From the NCBI RefSeq assembly GCF_000237925.1, contig NW_017386049.1, positions 496,001 through 560,000 of the forward strand: a stretch of DNA of 64,000 bases. Reading direction: 5' to 3'. The position numbers and the translations under genes were made by a program. Every line of letters starts with the position of its first letter. Position 1 is the first letter of the stretch. Positions 43,717-55,361 of the stretch are shown here, piece by piece. A model generated the notes under the pieces. The model had not been told where the DNA came from. It saw only the letters and a list, made by a program, of their open reading frames with translations, and made no database searches. The stretch comes from Schistosoma mansoni (Eukaryota > Platyhelminthes > Trematoda > Strigeidida > Schistosomatidae).

Positions 43717-45104
43717 ACTAGAATGGATCCCCCTTAACATTCGCCTGTGTGCTGTACGCCTAAATGGCTCTGTAAGAACTCGGAAGGATAAGGACACACG
43801 TCGTTGTCGTTTCGTCGTTTCTGCCTACGCTCCCACTAACTGCAGCCATGATAAAGTGAAAGATGACTTTTACAGAAAGCTCTCTGAACTTCTTCAGAAA
43901 GCTAAGCACTCAGACATTATATTCGTTGCAGTGACTTTAATGCCCAAGTAAACAGCAGAAAGACATTTAGGTGAGTATTTTAGTATCCCAACTCAGCGAA
44001 CAGATAATAGTGATCGTCTGTTCCAACTGTGTTCAGAAAATCCTTTATTTTTAGCAAACACTAATTTTAAGCATAAGAAGAGACATCGTCGAACACGGCT
44101 ACCACCTGCACCAAACCACAGATGGACTCAGATAGATCATAGTGCCATCAGTTATCGTTCGAGAGGCTCGGTAGAAGACTGCCGCTGGTTCTGGAATACG
44201 TGTTCGGACTCTGATCATGCCCTAATACGAGCACGCATTTGTCTGCACCTCACTGGGCGCAGAAAACCATGCTTAGAAGACCCATTGGAATTGAACTGAG
44301 GGATGGAAAAGGCAGCAGCTGTAGGCAACACCAGGCAACTCTTCAGGCTAATAAAAGAAACCGGAATTAAGGAGTCAAGTGTTAGTGAGACAATCTCGAA
44401 AAAGAACAAAACTCTTATCCGTTCTCAGCCCAGATGTTTAGAACGATTGATAGAACACTTTAGAGAACAGTCTAGCTTGCCTTCAGCTACTGTACAGTTA
44501 TCCACCATTCCCAAACAGTCTGAATGGAACATTAAAGTAGGTCCTCCAAATCTAGCTGAAGTTCAAAAGGCTGTAGCTAATCTGAAACGAGGAAGAGCAG
44601 ATGGTCAAGATGGATTGGCTCCAGAGGTCTTGAATATGGTGGTCCAATTTTAATGATCAGGTTGACTATTATTTTAGCTAAAACCTGAGAGTTGGACGCA
44701 ATCTCATCCGACTGATCACAATCACTGATTGTCCCAATATATAAGAAGGGGTCAAAATCATCCTGTAATAACCACAGAGGGATTAGTTTGACTGATATAC
44801 CATCTAAAATACTAGTCTCAATAATTATCGGGCGCCTAACTAAGACTCGTAAACTGCAAACACGACAAAATCAGGCCGGCTTCAGGCCTGATCGTGGCTG
44901 TATCGGTCACATATTCACCATTCGTCAAATTTTAGAGCAGAGGCATGCTTATTGGCGTCCGACAACGTTAATTTTTCTTGACTTAAAAGCAGCGTTTGAC
45001 TCTGTAGACCGAGAGGCTCTGTGGCAGTGTCTGTCATTAAAAGGTGTACCTCAGAAGTACATAAACCTCGTGAAGGCTCTTTACTCGAACACTACCAGTT
45101 GAGT
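43717..45104 (+). mobile_element. RTE/SR2-like LINE, part 2 (endonuclease end, RT first half)
   Basis: Continues directly from part 1: IRLCAVRLNGSVRTR and RFVVSAYAPTNCSHDKVKDD (endonuclease), a frame break near 43930, then the RT amino-terminal region (44303-44653, with EVQKAVANLKRGRADGQDGL) and RT motifs at 44788-45102 (NQAGFRPDRGC, LIFLDLKAAFDSVDREALW, KALYSNTTS). Several stops and shifts: not functional. Cut at about 45104 by the CR1-like LINE. Confidence 0.85.
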
Positions 45105-45114
45105 TACATCTGGC

Positions 45115-46167
45115 ATGCAATGTGACAACTGCAAAGGTTGGTTCCACGAAGCATGTACAGATCTAACAGCAGCAGCCTATAGCAGACTCAGCAAGTCTGG
45201 TCGTAGGTGGGTATGTGTTACCTGCAACACTGATACCGTAGTTATGCTGGGTACCACCATTACTTTACCAACAGGTCTGAGAGATAAGTTGTCTAAGAAT
45301 TTGGTAAATGACAGTATCATGAGGGGTAACAAAACTGGAACGCATAGAGCAAACAAGAAAAAGGATATTGACAGGTCGGCTATCGACGGTGCAGGTAAAA
45401 GCACGAGTGATGACGTGCTGAAACTCAGCACCTTCTTAACATCGACTGTCATCGACTCCCTCAGTAAACCTGGGTCCCCCAGAGAAGAGTCCTTGAATGA
45501 GACAGTGGTTCCCCAAAACCCTGTGGGTGGTTGGACCCACGTTAACAGGATTAAAAAGGCCCAAGCGTCCCCGCCGAAGCTGAACATCCCAAGTACCGTG
45601 CGGAAATCAATTGATGCTTTGGCTGCGCATTCTACCCCCAAGACTGTCCGCCCGGTCATCACTGAGCCCAGGAATCGAAAACGCGCCTCGACATCCAGAC
45701 AACAAGATACCAAACCTAGACGCCCTGGAAAACTTGCGAAATCAGTTACGGTTCGTGACGACTCTGTCATAATCATGAACCTTATTGACAACCCCGACCT
45801 TCCTCTCAGTTTGCAGGACAAAAATGATAGGATGCTCTGGGGAGAATTGAACAAGAGGCTTGAACTCCCTAGAATAGCGCCTCTGACGGTCACACGGCTC
45901 ACTCGGGGGAAGGACTCTAACCACCTAAACCACCCGAGGCTGCTTCGTGTTACACTTAAGAATGCCTCCGACGTAGAGGACGTCCTGCTAGCCAGTCACT
46001 TACTGAAATCCGATGGGAACGTAAGAGTACTGCCCGACATACCGTATTATGAACGAAATCTCATCCGGAACATCCCTAAGGAATCTCGCGAGGCGTTTTT
46101 CCGTGGAAGAAAGCTGGAGCTGACAATTCCACTCGTGGACTGTCTTGATCATAAAAAAAACGTGTAA
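45115..46167 (+). CDS. CR1-like LINE ORF1 with PHD finger
   Basis: 350 codons. Begins MQCDNCKGWFHEACTDL and continues to RRWVCVTCN, the second half of a PHD-type Cys4-His-Cys3 zinc finger; the first cysteines appear lost with the 5' truncation. The rest is basic and Ser/Thr-rich, ending with a conserved-looking region (LRVTLKNASDVEDVLLASHL). PHD-bearing ORF1 proteins are typical of CR1-group LINEs and probably bind nucleic acid or chromatin. It stops at 46165-46167 right after a run of eight A (46150-46157). In another frame the sequence continues open into the endonuclease, so the stop is probably a homopolymer frame shift. Confidence 0.75.
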   Translation: MQCDNCKGWFHEACTDLTAAAYSRLSKSGRRWVCVTCNTDTVVMLGTTITLPTGLRDKLSKNLVNDSIMRGNKTGTHRANKKKDIDRSAIDGAGKSTSDDVLKLSTFLTSTVIDSLSKPGSPREESLNETVVPQNPVGGWTHVNRIKKAQASPPKLNIPSTVRKSIDALAAHSTPKTVRPVITEPRNRKRASTSRQQDTKPRRPGKLAKSVTVRDDSVIIMNLIDNPDLPLSLQDKNDRMLWGELNKRLELPRIAPLTVTRLTRGKDSNHLNHPRLLRVTLKNASDVEDVLLASHLLKSDGNVRVLPDIPYYERNLIRNIPKESREAFFRGRKLELTIPLVDCLDHKKNV

Positions 46168-46179
46168 AGGACAGGGACT

Positions 46180-46850
46180 ACCAACTCGGTAAACATTGTA
46201 TAGGTAGGCAGCCTGTCCACTCACGCACGGCTGATATAGACACACAGGAAGAAGCTCACGAGTTCCAAATTGAAAGTATAAACTGTCTATACACGAACGC
46301 CGCTAGCTTGCCAAACAAAATGGATGAGCTATGTGAACTTAGCAACGCTAATGATGCTCATCTGATAGGAATATCCGAAACTTGGATAACGTCTCGGTTT
46401 ACGGACCAGGAGCTAGCAATAACTGGAATGTCTTTATTTCGCTAAGACAGAAAAACAAGAATGGGGGGTGGGGTAGCGCTATACATACGGTCATGCCTGG
46501 AGGCGCACCAACTTTACAACCAAGATTTTCTCAATCTTGATGAGTCAGTATGGTGCTCAGTAAGATTGTCTACCACCTCGAGGTGTCTAGTTGGGGTCAT
46601 CTACAGGAAGCCCACTGCCGACATCGAGTATGACAAACGTCTGCTGAAGGGATTAACTCGCTCTACGCGTCTCGGATTCTCTCATATCCTGATTCTAGGG
46701 GACTTCAATCTTCCTAGAATTAACTTCATGGAACATACATACATTGGAGGTGACAACTCTACTGAAGCTCTGTTCTTCAACCTCGTCGGTGACCTGGGAT
46801 TATTCGAAAATGTGAAGTCGGCAACTCGCTGGAGAAACAGTTAGACGCCG
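46180..46850 (+). pseudogene. CR1-like LINE endonuclease remnant
   Basis: Reads INCLYTNAASLPNKMDELCE, then IGISETWI (catalytic glutamate), one in-frame stop near 46443, then GGGVALYIRSCLEAHQ, LVGVIYRKPTAD and ILILGDFNLPRINF (AP-endonuclease GDFN motif). The C-terminal His motif region is lost to a deletion before the RT. Confidence 0.8.
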
Positions 46851-46897
46851 TCGCGCTTAGACTGGGTATTCACAAATGAAGAATTCCTAGTTGACGA

Positions 46898-48289
46898 GTG
46901 AGTGCTGACCTTGTGCTCCGTAAACTGCAGCACCTAAGAAAAGACACTTCTCCCGGTCCGGATATGGTTCGTTCTGCTGTATTGAGGGAGGCAGCTTCAA
47001 TACTGGCAACACCACTTAGCGTGGTGTTTGCACACTCGCTAAGCAGAGGCAAACTACCGGAAATTCGGAAGCTGGCTCGCATCACACCAATTTTCAAAGG
47101 AGGTCGACGCAGTGAACCCTCAAGCTACCGACCAGTGGCCCTCCTCTCCATGCCTTCCAAAATTATGAAATCCCTAATATACGACGGTACACAAGAATAC
47201 TTATCATCCTTAAAGTTCTTCTCACCTCAACAGCATGGTTTCAGAAAAGGTCATTCTTGTATGACCAACCTGCTGACTGCGGTGGATAAATGGACAACCA
47301 TCCTTGATCGCAAGGGGAAGGTTGACGTCATTTACCTGGATTTCTCAAAAGCTTTTGATAGGGTCAACCACGTATGTCTTATCAATAAACTTAGACGATT
47401 GGGTATCAAACCCCCTTTGATTGACTGGCTCACTTCATATTTAGAAAACCGACACTTTAAGGTCAGGGTTAACCTCACTCTCTCTCAGGCTATGGAATGT
47501 CCTAGTGGGGTCCCCAAGGGCTCAGTACTGGGACCTCTTCTCTTCTTGATTTACACTAACGATCTTCCTCAACAAGTTTCGTCTAACTTATTGCTTTTTG
47601 CTGATGATGTGAAACTTTGGAGAGAGATAAGTAATCATAATGATATATTAGTTCTTCAGGAGGATCTGACCTGACTTCAAAGTTGGGCAGACGACAGCGG
47701 ACTTACCTTCAACACTTCAAAGTGCAAAGTAGTCCATCTGCGACATGTCGCAGACTATAGTTATAACTTAGGTAACTCCCCTCTAAAAGTTTCCCAAGTT
47801 GAAAAAGATTTAGGAGTGTTGGTACCCTATGACCTGAAATCGTATGCGAACTGTGACAAAAACGCCTTTCAAGCAAACCTTGCACTGGTAACATTGAAGC
47901 GCATTTTTGGCCAGTTTGACGGTAGAACCTTTCACATAATCTTTAATAGTTTTATTCGTCCCCATTTAGAGTATGGAAACATAGTATTTCCTCCCTCCCT
48001 CCAAAAGGATAAGGACACTCTGGAACGTATACAACGTCGAGCCACGAAATCAGTTCGGGGACTAAAATTCAAACCTTATGAAGAGCGCCTCCAATCACTT
48101 AACCTTCACCCGTTAGAGTACAGGCATCTTAGAGGTGATCTTCTTATGACTTATAGTATCCTTAATACTTCTGGTCATCCCCTTAAACATCTTCTTAAGC
48201 TTAGTCATAACACTAACCTGAGAGGTAACACCCAGAAACTGGAGACCCTATATAGCAGAACAGACTGCAGACAACTTCTACTCCATTAG
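46898..48289 (+). pseudogene. CR1-like LINE reverse transcriptase
   Basis: The frame 46898-47674 holds SSYRPVALLSMPSKIMKSLI, VDVIYLDFSKAFDRVNH, CPSGVPKGSVLGPLLFLIYT and LLLFADDVKLW (catalytic box FADD). A stop at 47674 is followed by the thumb and C-terminal region, which is open through 48289 with SFIRPHLEYGNIVFPPS and RRATKSVRGLK. The last part is again broken. One of the better preserved RTs in the window, but not intact. Confidence 0.85.
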
Positions 48290-48551
48290 AGTTGTCAAGT
48301 GCTGGAATTCGCTGCCGACTGAGCTAGTCCAAGCGACTTCCCAGGAGTCCTTTAAGAGGAAACTTGACTTATTCTTAAGGACTAAGGATAACATATTATT
48401 ATGATTTACCAAATTCCTTTTTTTCCTCTATTATCGTTCATATACCTAGGTTTTTGCCTGGAGGTATTGGTGATCCACTGCTACTAGACACGGAAGCCCG
48501 TTAAGCGAAAGCTTCTTCTATTCCGTCCTCAACCATTTAAACCATTTGAGT

Positions 48552-49352
48552 GAGAGCTTATCGAGAACTGTCATATGATTTTACAACCTCAAGTGGTGTC
48601 CGACAAGGCTGTCCACTATCCCCATTTTTGTTTAACTTCATTATAGACTTATTGCTGGAAATAACACTCCCTTCGACTGAATTTTCAGGAATTGATCTCC
48701 TACCAGGGGGTACACATATCGACTTGGAATACGCAGATGACATAGTCCTATCTGGTGAAGACGCTGATAAAATGCAAAATCTACTGTTAGCACTGAGTAA
48801 CAATGCAAGGATATTTGGAATGCGTTTCTCCCCCTCTAAATGTAAATTGTTACTCCAGCACTGACCTGCGTCAGCACCTGAACTAAGGATAGGAACGTAT
48901 GCGTGAACATAAATTACCACGACGCTCAATGCTGAACAGTATTGGCGATGGTAAGAAGAGAGTTAGGGCCAGGCGAACCAAAACATGGCATCAGTCCTTG
49001 AAGTCACTAACCTCTAGTCTGAGCCATGTTGGTAGATGCAGACTACTTGGTTGGGGTCTGCGTGACTACCAAAACCAATGGTTGGAGACTGTATGACATG
49101 GCTCAGAATCTATCACAATGACATAGATGTATACACTCTCTATCTTCCCTTAGACTATGAGACTAAAATTGCTTCATATCTTCCTTTCTTCCTGTACTAT
49201 ATCCTCATATACAACTTTTCTTCTATATATTACCACCACTAAATTAACTACTTCTATGAGTTTGGTGTTCATCTTGTTGTGCTAATGAGGTATGGAAACT
49301 TGGACCGATGCATATATGTGCCTGGTCCTACGTTGTAGCTGACTGACTGACA
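48552..49352 (+). mobile_element. RTE/SR2-like LINE, part 3 (RT second half, 3' end)
   Basis: Resumes the RT in the next motif: TSSGVRQGCPLSPFLFNFII, then LEYADDIVLSGEDADKMQNL with an intact YADD catalytic box, and FGMRFSPSKCKLLLQH. The 3' region ends with CTGACTGACTGAC at about 49352, a short tandem tail like those of RTE elements. Confidence 0.85.
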
Positions 49353-49359
49353 TTTCATC

Positions 49360-51380
49360 GTCGTAAAGGCCTTGCTAAATAAGTAGATTCAGTTAGCACC
49401 AAGTTTCAAACTTGCCGGATATGTAAGTAGTGTCCTCTTATTGGATTAAATGGTCTATGAGAACTAGATACAGTAATAATTTCAGCCTGTGCACGTGACG
49501 TAAAGAAGAGAACCACGGAATAAAAACGACTAAACAGCAATATGTCCATTTCTTTTATCAAACTGTCCTAAACCTCTAGAACAATATTTATTTAAATTAG
49601 AAAACATCTCAAATCCTTATGAGAGTAAAAGTAGCTACCTAAGGCCCACGAAACTGAATTTTTCGACAAGAAGGTTGCAATTTAATTTTTATAGTTATAC
49701 ATACCAAGCAAAAAAAGCGATAGCTACTTGCTAAATTCGTAACATCCCTAATGTAGAACTGTCGAGCAAAAGAATAGTTGAAATTTAAGGATTAGAATTC
49801 CTGCAAAATACTCAATGATATAAACAGTTTAAGAACCGATGAACTGGAAATAACAGCGATATTTTGTGTGCATCTGAGCCATCTATAGTCTAACCAACGC
49901 ACATGGCAAGGTCTATTATTTCATAAAAGTGCCGAGTTTTCTTCCATGGAGACTTTCAAAAGACCCTTACATGCTTAAATGTGTAAGATAATATATGTGT
50001 GTTCATAGAGAAAATGCAATAATACATAGCACCGACCAAGTGACTGCTCAAGTTGAATCTACCCTAAGGTTGAATGTATCCTAAGGTTTGTCCACATAGA
50101 TTCTAAATAATAGAGGAAAAATAGTGATCGTCATAAAAGGCCGACACCAGGACATCGCGACCGTTGCAAGGCTCGGTCATGAAAGAGTGATATACCCTTA
50201 TTATTAATATTATTATTGACAAGCACCTTATGGGTACATAAGTGTTGTGAAGAAACCATTTTGGCTTTCTTCAAAAGTGCAATAATACACAAGTTTCAAT
50301 ACTGTTAGCATTATATTTGCCATATTTAAAAAAGAGAAAAGAAAGAACAAAGGAAAATATTAATAATAGAGTAATAATAATTAATCAAGTCCTGTGAATT
50401 GAGAAGAATATTGAATTGATTTTAAATAAGGAGATGAAGAAACTGAGGAAATAAAAATAAAGGAGATGCGAAATACGTAAATAGCTTAATAAGCGTGTTT
50501 ATGAACACAGAACAAGATAAAACAATTACGTATATACCGCCAAATGAGTAATATAAATAAAATAAAATAAAACAAAATAAATTAATAAGTAAATAACTTA
50601 TTGCTGCTGTAAGATATGACGTTATAATAAGTGTTTGTGCAGTCGTAGTTCGGAGTGATACTATGAAAGTCTGAATTAAGTGCAAAGGATCATCAATATG
50701 TATGACGTGCATATGCATAGTGAAGATGAAACGAATTTGAGAAGTTGATTTAAGTGTAACACAAGTTATTGTCTTTGTTTAAAACTTTGTAATCATAAGA
50801 ATATTATTTATTCAGAAGGAAAGAAGAGAGAGAGAGAATAGAAATGAGCACCTAGTGAAAGGGTCCAACCATGATAATAATAGTGTAATGAATAAAGAAC
50901 TCTGAAGTAAACCAACGATTTAAAAAATCCTTCAGTGCACTCGGATGAATACATGTAGGTTTATGTAACAGTATACGAAGTGAAACCGGGTATTAGTATA
51001 AACATTGTGTAATAATAATTTAGAATGATGCTGTGACAGTCACAATTAATTGCAAAGGATAATTAAATTTTTTATTTTCTATGTGTTGAAGATGAATCTG
51101 AGAATTTAATTTGTTTAAGTGTAACGTAGTTTTTTTGGTTTTTAGTTGTTGACTTTGGATGTTTGGCAGTGAAATATGTTTAGAGGGTCAAGAAGAGATG
51201 AAAACAATATCTGATGTGTCGAGGGACCAATAATGACATGAACAACAGTAATGATTATAAATACAAACATATTCAGAATACATATATTAAGAAGGAAAAA
51301 AATAAAATAGACGTGAAAAGTTTCAAAGGTTTCGCTTTGCATTTCAGTCAATTAAATAGATGAAGGGACCTTGTTTGTAT
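49360..51380. other. AT-rich region with a diverged tandem duplication
   Basis: No coding signal. Segments at about 50630-50890 and 51010-51250 share landmarks in the same order (GTGCAAAGGAT or TTGCAAAGGAT; GTGAAGATGAA or GTTGAAGATGAA; TTAAGTGTAAC), implying an old duplication with a period near 390 bp. It lies immediately 3' (in minus orientation) of the LINE at 51.4-52.8 kb and may be that element's 3' UTR. Confidence 0.4.
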
Positions 51381-51389
51381 AAATCATTG

Positions 51390-52760
51390 TTAAGCACGTT
51401 GATATTAAATAGGAGACACAATCCACTTTCGTAAAGAAAATCATCAAGAAGACTTCGGAAAAGGGTTGTAGTTTCACTGCATCGGAGGTTCACTGGCAGT
51501 CTGTTTCACATGGTTGAGTAAGGAATAACGAAACAATTCCGGCTTAAATTTGTATGGGCTCATGGAATCGCTAGAATATTTTCCTTATTGCGTAGATTGT
51601 GGGATGACATCATAGAGTACGATGGGGTGGATACCGAAGAGTAGGAAATGCCGTTAATAAGCCAGTAGATAAAGATGTGGTTTAATTTGATACGCCTGAT
51701 CCAGAGAGGTGCTAGTTTGAGTTGTTGACATCTTTGGTGATAGTCTTCGTTGACAGAATAACCCAAAACAGCTTTCGTGAACCTTCTTTAAACACCTTTA
51801 GTTTTAATCACATCATTATGCCTGTAATTACTGAAAACTAAAATACCACATTCAAGAATGGGTAAGAAACATTTTCTGAATAATAATAATGTCGATTCGA
51901 TATTATCGACGTTTACCATTATGAATCCGACGAGCTGTCTAGCTTTGGATACTTGAGGTGCAATGTGCTCAGAAAAGTTTAGACTGTTGCTATATCTTAA
52001 ACCCAAGTCACGAACGATGTTTAGAGGTTTCAGTGTATGTTTGTGTATAACCAGATTCAGGTGAAGACAGCAGCCAATGTGAATAGATCCACTTTTGTCG
52101 AAATTAAATGGCGAATACTTCAAAACCGTCCATTCGTATAACCGGATTATTTCTTCTTGGATTACCGCTGAAATATAGCCCTCTTTGGTGGGAGCAGAGA
52201 ATAAACTACTTTTAGGTCATCGGCAAAAAGGAAAGGTTTACCATACTGAAAGAGAGAACACACGTCATTGATAAAAAGGAGAAAGAGTATTGCACCAATC
52301 ACACTTTCTTATATAACCGCACTGGTTACATCCACAGGTTCAGAGCAGCCAGATCCAAAGCAGACAGTTTGGCTACGTTCTGCTAGAATAGCTTTGAGCC
52401 ATAATAAAAAAGGATACCCTGTCTCAAATGAAGAAAGTTTTAGATGTTCGTTTGAGGCACTGTTTAAGGCCTTACTAAAGTCAAAGTACAGGATTATCAC
52501 TGACTGACCAACATCTCTTCTCCAGGTAATTTGATCCAAAAATTTCAGATGCGATGTGAAGCATGAGCGTTTATTCATAAACGCGTGTTGGGATGGGCTA
52601 ATCAGACTAGCCGAAAGTGAGAATGATAATAGCTGTTTGTGGATTATTTTTGCCATGTTTCTTGATAGCACGGATGTCAAGTTAACTGGTCTACAGTTAA
52701 CGATGTCACCGTGATCCAGTTTGGAATCTACGGGTGATTAGAGATGTTTTCCATACAGAT
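51390..52760 (-). mobile_element. Degraded CR1-like LINE, RT remnant
   Basis: On the minus strand 52680-52309 reads SVLSRNMAKIIHKQLLSFSL, then ISPSQHAFMNKRSC, then ILYFDFSKALNSASNEH. It is followed in another frame by GSVIGAILFLLFINDV and PFLFADDLKVVYSL (catalytic box FADD). 52123-51788 reads an RT C-terminal part with IVRDLGLRYSNSLNFSEHI. Multiple stops and shifts; old insertion, 5' truncated. Confidence 0.8.
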
Positions 52761-54971
52761 GGATAGGTCCCATATTCCATACATAGGTTGAAAAGTTTTA
52801 AACAAAATAATATTGACTGTCATATAAAGGACATGTAAAGTAATTCATGTGCTATGATTTGTATTAAAAAATAAATGCTATCACAAAACGAGATAATACA
52901 CTTTCATAGTTGGATGATCTCTATAATTATGATCTACTTCGTTGTTAGTACTGCTCTAATAATAGACTTAATCTCAAAATTGTAGATTTACCGTGGTGTG
53001 ACTGCCTAATCTATAAGATGTACGTGAGATGTACGTGAAGATTACTTAGGAGTTGAACAAAGTGGGACTATAACTATTAAGAATGACTCCGTGTATAAAT
53101 GTTTTAATAAGTCGCCGTAAGATGCGTAGTAATAGCAGTTGGTTAACAACTTAACTTGTGGGTAGTACAAGTATTTTGTATTTAGAAATATTAAAAACGA
53201 TCAATATTTTCAATATTTGTATTATTTTAGGTTTAAATTATAAAGTCAAATGACGTTTATGCTGATATACTGTCCATATGAGTTGATTTCCATTAGCATC
53301 TGCATTAGCAGGCTAACTGAAAGAAAAAGTATAATCCTGGAGAAAAAGAATTTCAACCAGTGTTCCAGTTGGTTTTTTTAAATTTGATACAATTTATTTT
53401 GTTACGGGGAGATTTTCACCACCTCATTATAAATTAACCGTTAATGAATTTAGTAATACTGCTAATACACATGATTGAATATCAAAAATTGTTTTAGTAC
53501 ATGGAAAGCTATATTTATGCGAATTTCGGACAGATAGCTAAGAGGAATTAGTTAAACATGAGTGTATTCATGAGATACACACTCTAGACTAAATTTTATT
53601 TATATTCATATTTACTGGCTGATGGTGCATGCAAGTTAGTTGCAAGTACCGAGTTTCACATACATTAGTTACAAATATAGTGATTAAGATGTGTTGAAAC
53701 CGACCAAGCCCATGTGTTATAAACATAGGTGCTGAAGTGCTGCATGATACTTCTGGCTAAATAAATTTTTACAAGATGATACACAGTGACTAGTGCTCAA
53801 GTGATTATCAGGGAGAACATAAGTTGTGAATAAAGGGAGTACAGATCCCAACTCACGTCTATGATGATAGCTTGAACCTTAGTCAATGTTCGGGTAAATT
53901 CGAAGTGATGTTTTACGTTTGCAGGAGATTGCTCGACTGTTTATACTGATAATTTGCATGCATGATTGTGTCGCTAAACCTCTAATTAGACTGACATGTT
54001 TTTAAGAAATTTACCTAATGAGCAACCGATAAAAAACATACTGTAATCACCTGTAATGGATGAAGATAGCGAGCAAACAACACTATCCAATGATAATTAC
54101 AGGTCTACTTGTTGGCCGATTTTGTTAATAGTTTCATCAACTTTATTGATCATATTACGTGATTGTTAGGTCATGGCAATGCTTTATGATGATATCCTGC
54201 GGCCGTTATGAATAACTAGTTAGCGTTGATTGAGGATGCGTTAGTGGAAAATAGGTATTGTTGTTTTAGGTGATCCTAAAATGGAACAAGATTTAGGTAT
54301 TAACGAATCCAAGCTGCTTTATTATATTACCAAATGAGATCCAGAAATATTTGTTCACTAAATGTTAATTTTAATAGTAGTCTCCGGAGTTTTGATTTTG
54401 AATGTCTATTTGACCAAGAGCCACCTGATAGTTTAGTTATTATACTAGTGTACTATGATAATACCTAAATTTGATGACCTGATTATATAAACTATGTTCG
54501 TCTTTTTAGGCAACTACTATGGTAGCCTAATTCATAAACACAAATACGTATAGCAAGACGAGGATGAATGGTTTAGTAAAAATGTTAAAGACAATTCAAT
54601 TGATTGTTAAATCAAAATGACATGGAGATGATATAATTCAACGCAAGTACGTACATGCTACGTCACCGTGTAGGTTGGTGTAGAACCTAACTGTCGAAAA
54701 GAATAAACTTGACCAGCAAAAAATCTTAGACGTTGAGATAACGTGTTGAACTAAAGTTATGAATGTGACAGTTAATATGTAGAATTCTTATAAGTGGTTG
54801 CTCTAATTAACCTAGTAACTTTGTGACTGCAATAGTGATGATCAGAACTAGGAAATGTCAGGCTACTATTCAATATAATGTGGTCTTATTGAAAATGACA
54901 CACCTCCTCATAGTACTATCTTGTCAATTAGGGCTACTAAATATATTTTATACCAAGGTGGTTCTTTTAAG

Positions 54972-55153
54972 TGGTATATACGGCTAGTCCAAATGAAAAT
55001 ATGTACACTAAAAATAGTAAATTATCCGGCAAAACTAGCAAAACCCACCCTGATCATTTTTGGAATTTAGACTATCCAATAAATTTGACGTCTAAAAAAC
55101 CGGTTGCGTCAAATAGTATAGACCGAAAGGGAACCAGGTTAAGCATGCAGTAG
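54972..55153 (+). CDS. Candidate exon, Ser/Lys/Asn-rich
   Basis: After acceptor ...gttcttttaag the frame reads VYTASPNENMYTKNSKLSGK and then TSKTHPDHFWNLDYPINLTS, ending at TAG 55151-55153; a possible donor AG|gttaag near 55133 would avoid the stop. Even amino-acid usage, unlike the surrounding AT-rich chance frames. No homology recognised. Confidence 0.3.
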
Positions 55154-55304
55154 AGCAACCAATTCCAGGGTGCTTGAAGCCATTAAATTTTTGTCATTTG
55201 GTTGATTGAGTGCAAATCTAACAGCCCAGATAACTATGTGACTGTCGCTGGGTGAACCGTCTAAAATGACATCATTATTGCAGAAAATTCATAGCTTAAC
55301 TCAC

Positions 55305-55361
55305 CGCAAACTTCTGGAGTATTGTCTTGGTCTTTTGGTAATGGAACTCGAAAATCAGGAA
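55305..55361 (-). CDS. Candidate 57-nt symmetric exon
   Basis: Acceptor ...cttacactag, donor G|gtgagt (complement 55299-55304). Phase 1 on both sides, encoding PDFRVPLPKDQDNTPEVC, a proline/acid-rich peptide. An alternative frame is also open, so the evidence is splice consensus plus composition only. Confidence 0.35.

Larger units (their letters stand above)
45105..48545 (+). mobile_element. CR1-like LINE inserted in the RTE element
   Basis: Bracketed by TTGAGT (45099-45104 and 48546-48551), where the interrupted RTE reading resumes. Contains a PHD-finger ORF1, a partial endonuclease and a nearly whole RT. It is internally deleted between endonuclease and RT, has several in-frame stops, and is 5'-truncated (starts just before the PHD finger). 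Different from the CR1-like fragment at 15.8 kb. Confidence 0.85.

Noticed and set aside
45177-45902. 241-codon open frame on the minus strand
   Set aside because: Exact antisense of the PHD-finger ORF1 of the CR1-like LINE; the plus-strand frame carries the zinc-finger motif and explains the openness.
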